Of a DNA stretch of 64,000 nt, positions 1 through 12,082 are shown one piece after another. The notes below the pieces were generated by a model. It worked only from the letters and a program-made list of their open reading frames with translations. It did no database searches and was not told where the DNA came from. The position numbers and the translations under genes were made by a program. Position 1 is the first letter of the stretch. Every line of letters starts with the position of its first letter. The DNA is taken from the NCBI GenBank assembly GCA_963971405.1, contig OZ020486.1, positions 29,659,419-29,723,418 of the forward strand, in the 5' to 3' direction. The DNA is from Psococerastis gibbosa. Its lineage: Eukaryota; Arthropoda; Insecta; Psocodea; Psocidae.

Positions 1-1269
1 AAGCCTCTAGATGGAAAACGCTATGTAGCACTTTATCGGTGGTATTTTCGCCCTTCCGCTTCCGCCCTTATAATTAGTTAATTCCATTGTACATTTTGCA
101 CAATTCTATTGGATGCCGCAATCCTTGTCAGGTTATGCGGGGTGTGCGTGGTATAAAGACTACAAAATTTTGTTTAAATTTACATAAAAGCAATCTTGCA
201 GGATACGAGAACAATGGGATTTTAAGCCCCTGTTCCTCACATGTTTTATCAAGGATTCCTCTGTTTTTGAAGCTCGATCACTTTAGTTAAAAATTATGAA
301 GGACAGTAGGTAACTTTTACAGCTATAGCTAGACGAGTTACAATCAGACTATACGCGCCCATTGTAAATAAAATGGCGAATGGAAATGTGCGTGCATAGC
401 ATGAACGTACTTGTTTACTAAAATAGTAATATTTATAAATGGGTTTATTCCTTTGGATGGGTATAGAATATATACACCTAGTCAAATGACAAAATACAAT
501 GTTGCTTATATATAATGGTCTCTTTATTAACTTTGAAAAACTCACAGTCACTCATGGTAAAAATTAAAATTCTTAGTTTTACGTTATACCGTAAAGATAT
601 AAAAAATGAAATATGAGAGAAAAGTAGAAGTACATTACTCATTATATCACGATTGCTTCGGATATGTCCGATATACGTATAGCCTATTTGGTTGTATAAT
701 TTCCACAGTATTACAAATCACCTATTTTGAGACTCCAGACCTATATGATTCATGTGACAGGAGTCATGAATCCAATAGAAATTGGTTTAATTGGATTTCA
801 ATTCCACAATATGACGGACAGGGTTCATTATTGGAAACCTAGAACGTCTTGGAAATCCGACCATTAAACCCTAATAACCCATCAATAAACAATCAATTAC
901 GATATATGATGAAGCTCATCTATAGTTTGTAGTTTGTAGATTCCCCAGGGGATTAGCACACATGATTCTTATCTTATTAGGCTACGTCTATTTAAAGGAG
1001 AATTTAATACCGCCTCAAAATTTGATCATGGACTGAAGTCAACTTTAATGAATTGGAAAATCGCTTACTCAGGGACTTGACTTGTTTGCATTGCCGGACG
1101 AACCTGAGTACAATCAGTTTAAAAAAATAGAGTACGGGCCTATATACCTATTCGTACTCGTAAGACGTATTTAGTGCCGCACAACACTCAACTAAAATAT
1201 TTCATTATTGCTTTCCTATTTATTTAAATTACAATGCACCAATTAAATATAGGCTACCGGCCGAAGATA
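1..1269. other. AT-rich DNA, no recognised feature
   Basis: I see no open frame with recognisable protein similarity, no clear inverted repeat and no member of the repeat families found elsewhere in the window. It is probably intergenic or intronic. Confidence 0.5.
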
Positions 1270-1640
1270 GAATTCATGGATCAACTTAAGAAGGACCCAG
1301 GAGCTCGAACGTACCAAGACTTGAAGAGGAAGGCGTCAGAGAGCTGGAAGATGATATGCAGGGAGTTGCTTCCAACCAATCGTTGAGATTGTGACCTCAG
1401 AAGACTTCGGATGAACATTGTTTTACTTCAAAATCGGGAAGCTACACATGAGGTCTAACTTCAAAATTCTAGTAACCCCTTAGGATATTATTCCCCGAAA
1501 ACGCTGGAAGGATGAGTTTGAAACTGACCTTCACGAGTTGGGCGTGTACAAGACCAAGATGGCTGGAGGAGTGTTGTCGAGCAGACCAAAGTTCGTCAAG
1601 GGCTGTACAGCCAGAAGAAGAAGAAGAAGACTTAGGATAT
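1270..1640 (+). pseudogene. Probable 3' end of a degraded LINE
   Basis: Two short open stretches in different frames flank stop codons. The second (about 1552-1635) reads DQDGWRSVVEQTKV followed by a lysine-rich end made by an AAG run. This resembles the C-terminal end of RTE/Jockey-like reverse transcriptase ORFs, where an 'R/D-x-W-R' block is followed by a simple-repeat 3' tail. The first (about 1274-1385) is lysine/arginine-rich and may belong to the same relic. There is no RT catalytic motif, so the assignment rests on the tail alone. Confidence 0.4.
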
Positions 1641-3093
1641 TATGGCCTTGGGTAGCATGTGCTTTCTAGCGCAGTCTTTAGTTCTTGATATATAGTGTCA
1701 GCCTAGGCTAATGTATTGTTGAGTCTCCCAAAATACTTTACCAGAAAAAAAGTTTTAAATTTACAAGAACACCTGCTGAGTACATTATTTTATTTCTCAT
1801 GGGGCGCTTGATGGTATGGCTGGGAGCCAAGTGCGAGTGTTGCTAAAATAACCGATCTTATATATTTGATGTCTATTGTTTTGTGATGTCACGTTGTTAC
1901 ATGGGCGCTCTCATTTTCATGTCGGACTTGCCTAGCAAACTAGCAATGTTCGAAAGTCCGAGTAGCTTAGTTCCATACAAGTTGCAACGCTTCAGTGAAG
2001 TTGTTCTGAAGACTGAAATTAAGTAGTTATATAGCATTGTAGAATTTACTTGAGAACAACGAAAGTAACAGGAACTTGTACTCACCCCAAATTGAGATAA
2101 GTTACTAATAGCAACCGAAATTAGAGGATATAGAAAAACTGGGCTAGGCGGGATTCGGGGACCACAAGCCCCGGCAACAACAGTCACTAATAGCATGTAA
2201 TCTACCTATACAGCCCTTAGACATAACAATAATAAATTTGAGATTTGTTGTTGCAATTGATTATAGGGCAAATTCCGAGAGATCTGCCGCTCATTGATTA
2301 AAGAATATTGTTTTTGCAGTTAATGCAAACGTAGCAAATTATAAATGCATTATAGATTCTGCCGATGCGGGGCTATAGGGGGGGGGGGAAGCCTGAACGT
2401 TTACAGAATCGCCGATCCCCTGCCTTATAAGTTGTATAAAGTTATTATTGTTGCATAAGTTATATTTTCATTGAAAGGGCGGGGGGGTACGGGGAGACGA
2501 CACAGCGTTGCCTTACACTGAAGAGAGACTAGACACTGTATCAACCACCTAATTCGCAAAGAGGGTGATAAATTTACAGCAGCGTCAGCGGTAACGCTGG
2601 AAATCCAAGTTGACGCAGAGGAAAGATCTGACTGAATTTGGATGGAAGGGGGAAGCAGAATTAGAAGAAACGCTGCGGGGGAAATCTATTACAAGGGAAA
2701 AGGGAGTAAATGGGGGTTGGCGGGGGGGGGGGGCGGGGGTGTTAGCACAGAAGGAAACTGGACTTGTGAGCTCCCAATAAAAACTCAAGTGATAGCTGTC
2801 AGGCGCCCCAGTCTTATACTGCCCTATGTTCGCTCATCTAATTACAGGTCCGTGCCGGAACATTTCCCCACACTTTTCTTGCAATTTTTTTCTATCCACT
2901 TTTCACGCCCTTCGTGTTTTGATGCGCGTTTTGTATGATCTGATAACGTTAATTTATGTCTCTGCTGGCGTTTATGCTGTCAGTCTGTACAACAACATGC
3001 AAGATTTACCTTCCTTAATATTTACAATTTATTTGAAATTTTGCTTATTGAGTAATTGACACTTAGGCTATTCAATTGTTTTTTAATAATGTC
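1641..3093. other. Intergenic DNA with poly-G runs
   Basis: Contains homopolymeric G runs near 2376-2388, 2478-2488 and 2722-2735 within otherwise AT-rich DNA. Open frames across 2585-2938 depend on these runs and show no recognisable domain. Nothing else is supported. Confidence 0.4.
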
Positions 3094-3271
3094 CTGCAGC
3101 CTGATCGAGGCGATTATAATACCGGGGTTAAATAAATACCCTAGGATTATAACTGTAAACAAACAAAATTTGAATAGCATGCACTTTCCATTATAAAATT
3201 ATCTTGTTTACATTTTTAATACCAGGGGATTAAATAAATACCGGTATTATAATCGCCTCGATCAGGCTGCT
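3094..3271. mobile_element. Small inverted-repeat element (MITE)
   Basis: The two ends are inverted copies: the left begins CAGCCTGATCGAGGCG and continues through ATTATAATACCG, and the right ends with the reverse complement. The arms are about 45 bp and the interior is AT-rich and non-coding. A diverged fragment of the same tip occurs near 8096-8145. Confidence 0.7.
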
Positions 3272-3275
3272 GAAG

Positions 3276-3515
3276 GACGTTTTTATGAACCTTTATGAAA
3301 CTTTGGCCCATCGGTCCCATGTTCAATGCCAACGACCCCATGGATTTCGATCATGATTTATATTATTTCCGTAAGAATTGTGGGTCACTGGCAAACTGGT
3401 GCTTACGTTCTCGATCTCAACCTACACCGGCTACAAGCGATAATGGACAAGCTGTGCCAAGCTTACAATTGGCGCAATGCAACAGGTGGAAGCATGACTT
3501 AACCAAGTACAGATA
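3276..3515 (+). repeat. Dispersed repeat R (GAAGGAC...TAACCAAGTAC)
   Basis: About 240 bp sharing blocks such as CAATGCCAACGACCCC, TACACCGGCTACAAGCGATAA, GCTTACAATTG and GCATGACTTAACCAAGTAC with copies at about 6661-6835, 21050-21268, 26258-26498, 56365-56625 and 63130-63385. It is non-coding. In the 62.9-63.4 kb copy the same sequence forms both arms of a long inverted repeat, so single copies like this one may be half-elements. Confidence 0.65.
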
Positions 3516-3613
3516 CTAGTCTTGATACTTATAATAATTAAATTATAAAGAAAGAAGAAAAGAAGAAGTATGTATTTCCAAAATTTACAGTATGAGTTAA
3601 ACGTTACAATACA

Positions 3614-3755
3614 AAGAACCGGTACGAGTGAACCCGTGCATGCTTTCCTATTAATAAATTAGTATAGGTACCGAGATAGATTCCTTGGTAAATAATTGTC
3701 CTAGTGTTATATTTCGGTTGCCTCGACAGAACCAATCTATCAAGGGGCAGGTGAA
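3614..3755 (-). repeat. Truncated Helentron-like (HINE) relic
   Basis: Carries the diverged 3' terminus of the family described at 50708-51560. On the minus strand there is a GCATG motif, a CGGGTTCACTCG hairpin relic and an ACCGGTTCTTTG end. Part of the TATCAAGGGGCA block follows closely, implying a large internal deletion. Confidence 0.5.
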
Positions 3756-3983
3756 AATATTTTCATTATGAAGGCTGTATTCATAATTTAAAGCTTTTCA
3801 TTGCGTAACCTACGTTCCTCGATTTTTTGCTCCTTGTCCGGAAGCAAAAGCTAATAAGTTAAGTGAATGGTTATGAACATGTAAAAGAACACCTCCTACT
3901 TCCGCCGTTTACGCTGGAAGTAAATTCTTCTTTTTATATAATCGGGTGAATCAACCCGTAAAAAATTTAATTCACTGTAGGTA

Positions 3984-4014
3984 CTAATAAATAATAATAA
4001 TAATAATAATAATA
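3984..4014. repeat. (AAT)n microsatellite
   Basis: About ten consecutive AAT units. Confidence 0.85.
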
Positions 4015-4267
4015 ACAGTTTTGGGTGGGACGGGAGCCGAAGGATGAGGTTAGTGATAAAAAGTGGAGGGACAGAAAAAAAGTAGAGGAGGCTCACATAA
4101 CACACCCGTACGACTGGAGCTGATTACAGATGATAGTGCTTTTATTCTATTTGTAAAGGTTAATGGCAATGGTGTTATACTATTTAACAAAGGGTTAGTT
4201 TAACTTACATTGCCTGTTGTGTAGTGCTTTTAGTTCAGTGCAGAAAGTGTAGACATTGTATTGGCTT

Positions 4268-4450
4268 TTTTGATTCAATTACCAAGCCAACCTAGCAGAG
4301 TTAGGGCTAAAAAGCCCTCTCTTACACTCAACTAGGAAGACCCGGGACCGACTGCTTTACACGCCCGAAGCATGGCTAGAAAATGTAGCAAGTGTGTGAC
4401 TCGAACCAGAAAGTCGGAGTCCGTACCACTACTCTACATGCCCTGAGGCA
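4268..4450 (-). mobile_element. tRNA-derived SINE
   Basis: Minus-strand copy of the SINE best preserved at 35582-35790. It has the tRNA-like head with GTAGAGTAGTGGTACGG (box A region) and GGTTCGAGTC (box B), then CATTTTCTAGCCATGCTTCG and the body ending GCTAGGTTGGCTTGGTAAT. The head and the body are both retained. Confidence 0.8.
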
Positions 4451-4952
4451 AATGCGAAATAAAGATGTAGGGTTTTAAGGCTAGCCTAGTTAGAAACTTG
4501 GCACTGAGGTACAAAAAATGGAAAATAAAATACGGTATGGTATTAAGTTAACGGTTAAAGTTATTTTTCAAGGAAAGCGGAAAAGGAAAATGTCGATGGA
4601 GAAAATGAGGGAAAGTTTGAAGAAATGATGGCAACACATGTGTAACTACGTGACTTAACTCAGTAGCTGCTAACTCATCTTTCCTGACTTTTCGAAAATA
4701 AATTGGAAACTGGACAGCATAAATTGCAAAAACCTATAGACTGGTATAGTAGAAGTCTGAAAAATACAGTACTTTAGGTCTATTCTGCGAATACATCTAA
4801 ACAATATTGGCCCAAACAACAATTTCAATCCCAATCTAGTAGTCAGAATTCTGCGACTCACAAAAACAAACACAACCTCAAACTTATTTACCCCAGGACA
4901 CCATAAGCCCAGACACCAATAAATCATATTTTAGGATCCAATACATAGAAAA

Positions 4953-5818
4953 GAACCGGTCCGAGTTTACTCGAACATGCTTTCCAATTTATCAAGTAGT
5001 AGCTAGAGAAAATGCGAGTAATTTCATGGTAAATAATTTTCCTATAGTTAAATTTCGGGCATTTCGGGGGGGGGGGGGTTGTCTACCTGACGTCACTGGA
5101 GGTGAGGTAAATTCTACATAGGTCAGACCAACAAATTACCACACAGTCCACACAGCAATAATGGCAGGGCACGCAATGCATTTGACCGTGAATTTTCTAT
5201 CATTTTTTCAAAAACATTTTTTTGCACAAAACCAAATAGATTTTTGGGAAAGCAATCTGCCCAGTTTCGTCACTCAATTTAACACCTAAAACATGCCTGA
5301 AGGTATAAATCATCGATAGAAAGGTTTCACAGAAAAATTATTTTTTAGTCATTTTTCATTAAAATTTAGTTATTTTTATTTTTTTACCCCCAAAAGCAAA
5401 CTATCAAGGGGCAAGCGACGCCCCGCATTTTGTCAACATTAATAACGACTACAATATATGTGAATTTAAAAGAAATCGTTGGAGCCGTTTTGGATAAATA
5501 ATTTGTTTAGAAGTTTTTTTGAAGTTTTTTGAAAATAAAACCCCTCCAAATTGAGATAGCCCAAAATAAAAAAAATGGTCCCGAGGTATGATTTTTGTGA
5601 ACCTACATGCCGAATTTCATCAAAATCAACCTAGTAGTTTGCCCGGAAATCGACGCACAGACAGACAGGGCGACTGAGCGACAGATAGATAGACATTTCG
5701 TAAAAACCACTTTTTTTTAGTTCCTGGGACCTCAAAACGTGTAAATCCGTTGAAATCTCGGAATCGAAAATTTCGACCATCACAAAGCTTTCCTTATACT
5801 ACGTATAAATTGGAAAGC
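4953..5818 (-). mobile_element. Helentron-like non-autonomous element (HINE), full length
   Basis: Minus-strand copy, 866 bp. Its 5' end GCTTTCCAATTTATACG is at 5818 and its 3' end is at 4953. It carries both 14-bp subterminal inverted repeats (GCTTTCCAATTTAT at the 5' end and ATAAATTGGAAAGC near the 3' end), a perfect CGAGT-AA-ACTCG hairpin just before the terminal GGACCGGTTC, and a degenerate CTGT microsatellite near 5655-5695. It encodes no protein. Confidence 0.75.
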
Positions 5819-6660
5819 AACAATTACAGAGCCGATAAGTAACCTTACACTAGTACCTATTGTGGATAACCAACAAGCTGAGCTTGTTCACCTCGCATAT
5901 GTTTGGCACGAACGTAGTAGGCCTACTGTAACTTCACTTCCAATCAAAGTAACTTAACCTACACAACGAAGCTTGCGAGAGCAAGGAAATCACGTTTTCG
6001 ATTAAATTGAGCAAAGATCACAATTCAAAATAAAACCTTTCGAAATTGGTGAGATGGGAGAGGTGTACTAGTAACTTCAGAGTTTGATAAAAAACCGATT
6101 CGTCTTCAAGGAAAATAGTGCCTTTATTAATACAATGAATTATCCTCATTTTAAAGATGATCCAGAAGGGAGCGAGTTAAATTTTCAAATATTTTAATCT
6201 TCAGTTTTAGATTCCTATTACTTTCTCGACGTTGAAAGAACCAATCTTCTTTTTCTCTCTTGGAATAACGTATATTTATCTCCGAATATGCTGGTGGAAG
6301 CTGATGAGGCACTTCAATAAGAAATTGAAAAGTTTCATTTATTTCGTCTTTTTCACATTTTCTTCTAATGAAACATTGAGGAGGCAAAATGCAAACTTAG
6401 ATATCTACTGTAGATATCTTGAAACCCAGGGACAACTACCGTCAAGCCGGTTTTTCTTACGTCTTTACAGCTTATGTCTTATTAATTAAGGCCGGCGGCA
6501 TGCGCTAGCACCTCACATGTCTAGTTAATAGGGAATAGGGGTATATTATCTTATTACATACAGGCAACCCTTATAAGCTTTAATTTAGAAATAGAAATTT
6601 CAAATCGTACAGAACACTCTGCAAATGGTTGCAAGGGCGTTATATATTAATAAATAATAG
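5819..6660. other. No recognised feature
   Basis: AT-rich non-repetitive DNA. Overlapping frames on both strands at 6151-6489 show no recognisable domain. Confidence 0.4.
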
Positions 6661-6835
6661 GGGCTCTGAAGGGCCTTTTATGGACTTTCTCTCTCTTTCA
6701 CCAATGCCAACGACCCCTACTGATTTTCGGATATTATTGATGTTGTTTCCGTATGAATTTTATACCGGCTACAAGCGATAAGCTTACCATTGACATAATG
6801 TAACAGGCGTAAGAATGACTTCATCAAGCACGGGC
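6661..6835 (+). repeat. Dispersed repeat R, internally deleted
   Basis: Shares the GGACTTTC..CAATGCCAACGACCCC, ACCGGCTACAAGCGATAAG and AACAGGCGTAAGAATGACTT blocks with the copy at 3276-3515 but is about 60 bp shorter. Confidence 0.55.
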
Positions 6836-6930
6836 TTTCCTAGTTGAGTGTAAGAGAGGGATTTATAGCCCTAACTCCGCTAGGTTGGCTTAGTAATAGA
6901 ACATAAAAGTCCTTATTTATTTATTTAATA
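6836..6930 (+). mobile_element. SINE body fragment (3' half)
   Basis: Starts inside the SINE body at TTCCTAGTTGAGTGTAAGAG and runs through GCTAGGTTGGCTTAGTAATAG to the AAAAGTCCTTATTTATTTA tail. The tRNA-like head is missing, consistent with 5' truncation. Confidence 0.7.
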
Positions 6931-8261
6931 TTGGGGATACTCAAGGCAAGCTGTGCTGACATATACCGCATATACATATGCGAATTTGCTTGTAATTCGG
7001 CATTTTAGCCAATGCTTCGCAGCGCTGTATCTATTCCACAGTGAAAAATGGCGCCTATAAACTCGTCTGAAAATATAGGCTTTTTATAAAGCTCATCAAT
7101 GACGGATGTGCTACATGGTTTTCTAGGTGACGGTAATTTCGATGCAACTTAGAACTTAGAAAACGCAGTACAAGCAATAAATAATTAAAATTGGTAAATG
7201 CGCGGCTTCGAAAATATCCGTCTAAAGTACCAATCGATTTTCCGACTCGGAGCAGAGAAAATAATCTTCTCATGCATAAAAGTCTCCCCCAGTCCTCATA
7301 TATGAAAAGTACGACAACATACAATTTACAATAGAATTCACATTCACTAGCGCCACTTTCATGACACAATTAAAGTTTACTACATTCAGCGTAAATTGTA
7401 GGTAAAAATACATTCTTCTAGGTTAACCTAGACGGGATATTTTTTTTTATTAAACTGAAGCGAGGGCATAGGAATTACATCCCACCCCCCTCAATCAAAC
7501 CTGCGTGACTGGGAAGGTTTTCAAATCCCCAACTAAGCTTCAACGTCTCCCAAAACCTTGCGATGAATTCCGTTTTAAGTTTCTCCTGGGAAGATGGAAA
7601 GTTTCTTGCAGAGTTTCCGTTCCCACTGCTCCCACTACTCGTAAGCTAAGCATAAATGTCTGAGTTTTCAAAAGCGAAACCAGCACACGCGATGCAAGGA
7701 AATCAATCCTTTCCCCCACCACTACTCCCCGTGGATAGAACCTGGAACCCTCCCAAGCCTTTGGGGTTTCTAGCCAGAAGTAAGTAGTTAATATCGAAAA
7801 TCATCACGCTCTTTAAAACCAACTAGAATTTACAAGTTTCTAAGTAGATAGTTTTCTTGTGCGTTTATTCAATGGGGAGGGTTGAACTGGAATGTTGTCT
7901 TTGAGACATATTTCAAAAGTTGGTGGGCTATTTGGAGAATAGCGGCGTTATAGGAAAATTCTTCGGACAGAGTTGTTCTTTTGGGCAATTTTTTTGATTC
8001 AGTAGTGTCATCTCAAATTTTTTGGTAAAAAAATCATATTTATTGCGAGCTCACATTGAAAACTGAGTAGACGCCACTTCAACATTTAAATTGCTGTAGC
8101 CCGATCATAGCGATTTGGGATTATTATAATACCGCGGTTTATTCAATTGTTTTAAAAATTAGGGCAGAATGCGCGGGAAATTCAAATTGATAAATGTATA
8201 TAGTATAGCCTATAGGTAGCTCTAAGATTTCAAAATATTAAATATTGACTCTTTGTTCTGT
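6931..8261. other. No recognised feature
   Basis: Contains a short fragment of the 3094-3271 MITE tip near 8096-8145 and a GC-richer patch near 7490-7770 whose frames lack recognisable similarity. Nothing else is supported. Confidence 0.4.
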
Positions 8262-8408
8262 TACTAAGCCAACCTACCGGAGTTAGGGCTATGGAGCCCT
8301 CTGTTACACTCAAGCCCTTTAGATGCTCTCAGAATAATGGCCAGAAAATGTAGCAAGTGTGGGACTCGAACCACCAATCTGTCTGTACCAGTACTCTACA
8401 TGTCATGA
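8262..8408 (-). mobile_element. tRNA-derived SINE, internally deleted
   Basis: Minus-strand SINE copy with box B (GGTTCGAGTCCCACACTTG), the GCTACATTTTCTGGCCAT junction and the body through GTAGGTTGGCTTAGTAA. Part of the segment between the head and the GAGTGTAA block is altered. Confidence 0.75.
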
Positions 8409-9399
8409 CTGGTCGGTTTTGTAATGAATAGGCTGTTGATGCTTGCTAAACAATAGGATCATAAAAATATGGCCGAACCTTAAGCCTTAAGACCCAGGTT
8501 CTTTGGGAGGGGGGGGGGGTCCAAAAAATTATTTAAAAAAAAATCTTATTTTATTATTGAAAGTCCATTCTATATTCAATCCAGTGCAAAGCCTTTCTAT
8601 TACGGAGGGGGTCCGGACCCCTTGGACCCCCCCCCCCCCGGCACGGTCTTGCTTAATCCCATAAAATCGATTTTGAAGCGTCTCAAAATTCTGCTTGAAA
8701 TTTGCGAAGCTGCCATTGTGATGGTGAAGGTAAATTGTAGATGAGAGTCACGTCCGGTCGCTTCACCAACTTCTTTCAAGAGCCTTCGTTGTATATTACT
8801 TCCACCGTGCATCAAATATTCAACACTATGGCGGCCTCCCCCTCATAAGGAGCTATCTCTACATCCCGCCCCGCCACTTTCATACCCGCGCATTTCATTT
8901 CCGTTCCCGGTTATGAACTCAAAACATTTCGCTTTGAGTTGTTTCCAGTCTAATTCAATCAATGATACTGAATAAACTACAGTTTTGTGAACTTGAGGTT
9001 ACTCAAGAATGGTCCAATGGATTAATATTTCCGGGCCCTCAAAGTGTTAAACAAAGCAAACACAGCGCAGTAGCTAGTAGGAACAGTTTGAGAAACAGCT
9101 TGTCTAGTTCAGATATGACACCAGAGAGAATATAGTCCGGGAGCCAGGGGGGGTCTCACTTGACGAAGTTCCGGAGAAGGTTTGAGCTCATAAGGCGCTT
9201 AGGATGTGTCTCTAGTCTGTAAAAAACCTTTTCTTACGAGCCGGCTCTGGGGCTTTTGGGTGCTACAAATTTTTTAAAGTGCCTAATTTTTGGAAAAACT
9301 TGACGAACTGGTGGGTCAAAAATTTTCAAAGAAAACTACGCTGAACTATGTACAGTAGACGAAATTTTGAAATCAGAGGATTCCCAGGGGACTTTCACC

Positions 9400-11080
9400 T
9401 CAAAAGAAGCAATCCAAAAAGGGTGGGAACGGGAAAAATTTGACAAAGAGGTGGGCTTATAATTTCCTTATATATGATTCCCATCGTTCTCCTGAGCACA
9501 AAAACAAAAAATAAGAAGTTTCTGTTGGGACATTCATCCCTTAAGAAGGGGACAAATTTTCGTCAAATTAAACTTGACAAACGAGATTTTGAGAAATCTC
9601 AATTTGGAACAGTGCATAGTAGTTTCTAGTATGTCAAAACGTAATTATAAGAAAATTCCGTTAGGGCTTTCAACCCTTAAGAAGCAATCCAAAAAAGGAG
9701 GGAACGGGAAAAATTTGTCGAAGAGGAGGGCTTATAATTTCCCCCTATCTGAAAACAATGTTTTACCCAAGTCTGAAAACTGAAAATAAGAATTTTTCGT
9801 TGGGGCTTTCATCCCTAAAGAGTGGTTCAAATTTTCGTCAAATTTTTCTTGTCGAACGAGATAATGACATTTCTCAATTTTAAATAATACCTAGTAGTTT
9901 TTAGTATGTGAAAACGTAATTATCAGAAAATTCCGTTGGGGCTTTCACCCCTTAAGAAGCAATCCAAAAGGGGTGGGATCGGGAAAAATTTGACAAAGAG
10001 GTGGGCTTATAATTTCCCTATGTATGATTCCCACCGTTCTCCTGAGCACGAAAACGAAAAATAAGAAGTTTCTGTTGGGACATTCACCCCTTAAGAGGGG
10101 GATAAATTTTCGTCAAATTAAACTTGACGAACGAGATTTTGAGAAATCTGAATTTGGAACATTGCATAGTAGTTTCTAGTATGTCAAAACGTAATTATAA
10201 GAAAATTCCGTTGGGGCTTTCACCCCTTAAGAAGCAATCCAAAAAGGGAGGGAACGGGAAAAATTTGTCGAAGAGGAGGGTTTATAATTTCCCCTTATCT
10301 GAAAACCATAGTGCACCCAAATCTGAAAACTAAAATAAGAATTTTTCGTTGGGGCTTTCATCCCTTAAGAGTGGTTCAAATTTTCGTCAAATTTTTCTTG
10401 ACGAACGAGATAATGACATTTCTCAATTTTAAATAATACCTAGTAGTTTTTAGTATGTGAAAACGTAATTATCAGAAAATTCCGTTGGGGCTTTCACCCC
10501 TTAAGAATCAATCCAAAAGGGGTGGGACCGGGAAAAATTTGACGAAGAGGTGGGCTTATAATTTCCCTATATATGATTCCCACCGTTCTCCTGAGCTCGA
10601 AAAAGAAAAATAAGAAGTTTCTGCTGGGACATTCATCCCTTAAGAAGGGGACAAATTTTCGTCAAATTAAACTTGACGAACGAGATGTTGACAAATCTCA
10701 ATTTTTAACAATTCATAGTAGTTTCTAGTATGACAAAACGTAATTATAAGAAAATTCCATTGGGGCTTTCACCCCTTAAGAAGCAATCCAAAAAAGGAGG
10801 GAACGGGAAAAATTTGTCGAAGAGGTGGGCTAATAATTTCCCCTTATCTGAAAACCATGGTTCACCCAAGTCTGAAAACTGAAAATAAGAATTTTTCGTT
10901 GGAGCTTTCATCCCTCAAGACTGGTTCAAATTTTTGTATAATTTTACTTGACGAATGAGAGGATGACAAATATCAAATTGAAACTATGCGTAATAGTGTC
11001 TAGTATGTGTAAACTTAAATATAAGAAAATTCCGTCGGGGCTTTCACGCTTTAAGACGCTATTCATAAGGGATGTCATGG
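9400..11080 (+). repeat. Tandem array of ~275-bp units (550-bp higher-order period)
   Basis: Repeated blocks include AAACGTAATTATAAGAAAAT, GGGGCTTTCACCCCTTAAGAA, AATCCAAAAAGGG and AATTTTCGTCAAATT. Two sub-types alternate, giving a 550-bp spacing. For example, the nearly identical 69-codon frames at 9574 and 10124 lie exactly 550 bp apart. Those frames are products of the repeat, not genes. Confidence 0.8.
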
Positions 11081-11147
11081 TGTGGTACCGGCCAAGAGTA
11101 TCGGTGATGAAGTAAAGGAAAGCACATGTGGGCGGGGCTATATGTCA

Positions 11148-11495
11148 GCAATATAACCCAAGAACAAAATAACACATAGGACATTGATTTTGGGACGGCT
11201 GTCCATATACGAACTATTAAGCAATTTCATCTGAGACTTGCTCTCCTGAGCCTATAGCAATAATTGAGGACTTGAACTCTCTATTTTACGGTATGATTGA
11301 AAAAGACCGCATTTTCCCTTTGCCTCGAAAACACGATATGAAGTTATTGCTTTAAAAGCATGCATTCCAATCATGGCTTTAGAGACATCGGGTCCCATTC
11401 TCTTAGCCAAGAGGGTGGCGTCAATAGCTCGCCTAATGAACACTCGTCCCAAAATCAATGTAGTAGGTGTTATTTTGTTCTTGGGTTATATTGCT
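11148..11495 (-). mobile_element. Small TIR element inside left arm (copy 1)
   Basis: About 348 bp bounded by inverted repeats TCAGCAATATAACCCAAGAA and its complement, extending about 50 bp inward with ACATTGATTTTGGGACG. The interior holds a 68-codon open frame (11252-11458, minus) with the same translation as the one in the right arm (19170-19376). I recognise no protein family in it. Confidence 0.7.
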
Positions 11496-12082
11496 GACAA
11501 AAAAAAAAAAAAAAATTGGTTGTCTGTAAGTCGGTTGTAAAGTCGGTTTACGGACGATAGTTTTACGTGACAACCCCTGAATCAACTTAAACATAATTAA
11601 CTAACTTAAACAATATATGGCTGGAAAGAGTACCGTAGTTTGCATTTTTTAAATAGATAATAATGGGGCCGAAAGAGTCCTATTTCGGTTGAAAATCGTG
11701 TGCACCCCCTGACGTTTCACACCCCCAAAGCGAAACCCCTTGCTTGATCACCACAAGTATAGCATGGCCTGAAAGAGGAGAAATAGACGAAGACATGGGT
11801 ATAATTTAAATTAAGGTAGGCCTTCCTCGTCAGCCTAAAAAAATTGCTTTAAACCCCCCATGCAATTCAAATGGGATTGCTGCTAATGCGTCATTTTGTG
11901 TTCCACTCGTGTTGAAGGGGTGACTGGGTGAATTTGAAAATATTTATTTATACTCGTTTGAAACCATAATTTGTACTGCTCCTAATGAAATTTAAAAATT
12001 AAAAATTAATTTCGGTTGAAAATTGCAGGCTATGGATTTTTTTTGCTCAATAGATGCATATGAATTGAAAAGTACCTGGCGG

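Larger units (their letters stand above)
9133..12082 (+). repeat. Left inverted arm of the fold-back structure
   Basis: About 2.95 kb. Order from the tip inward: a unique terminal segment (to about 9400), a tandem array of ~275-bp units (about 9400-11080), a small TIR element (11148-11495), and the inner segment with a poly-A run near 11500 and the ACGATAGTTTTACGTGACAACC block. It is longer than the right arm because of extra tandem units. Confidence 0.75.

Noticed and set aside
9574-10333. Two similar 69-codon frames 550 bp apart
   Set aside because: They fall in register with the tandem unit and other units have stops. The similarity is explained by the repeat, not by duplicated genes.
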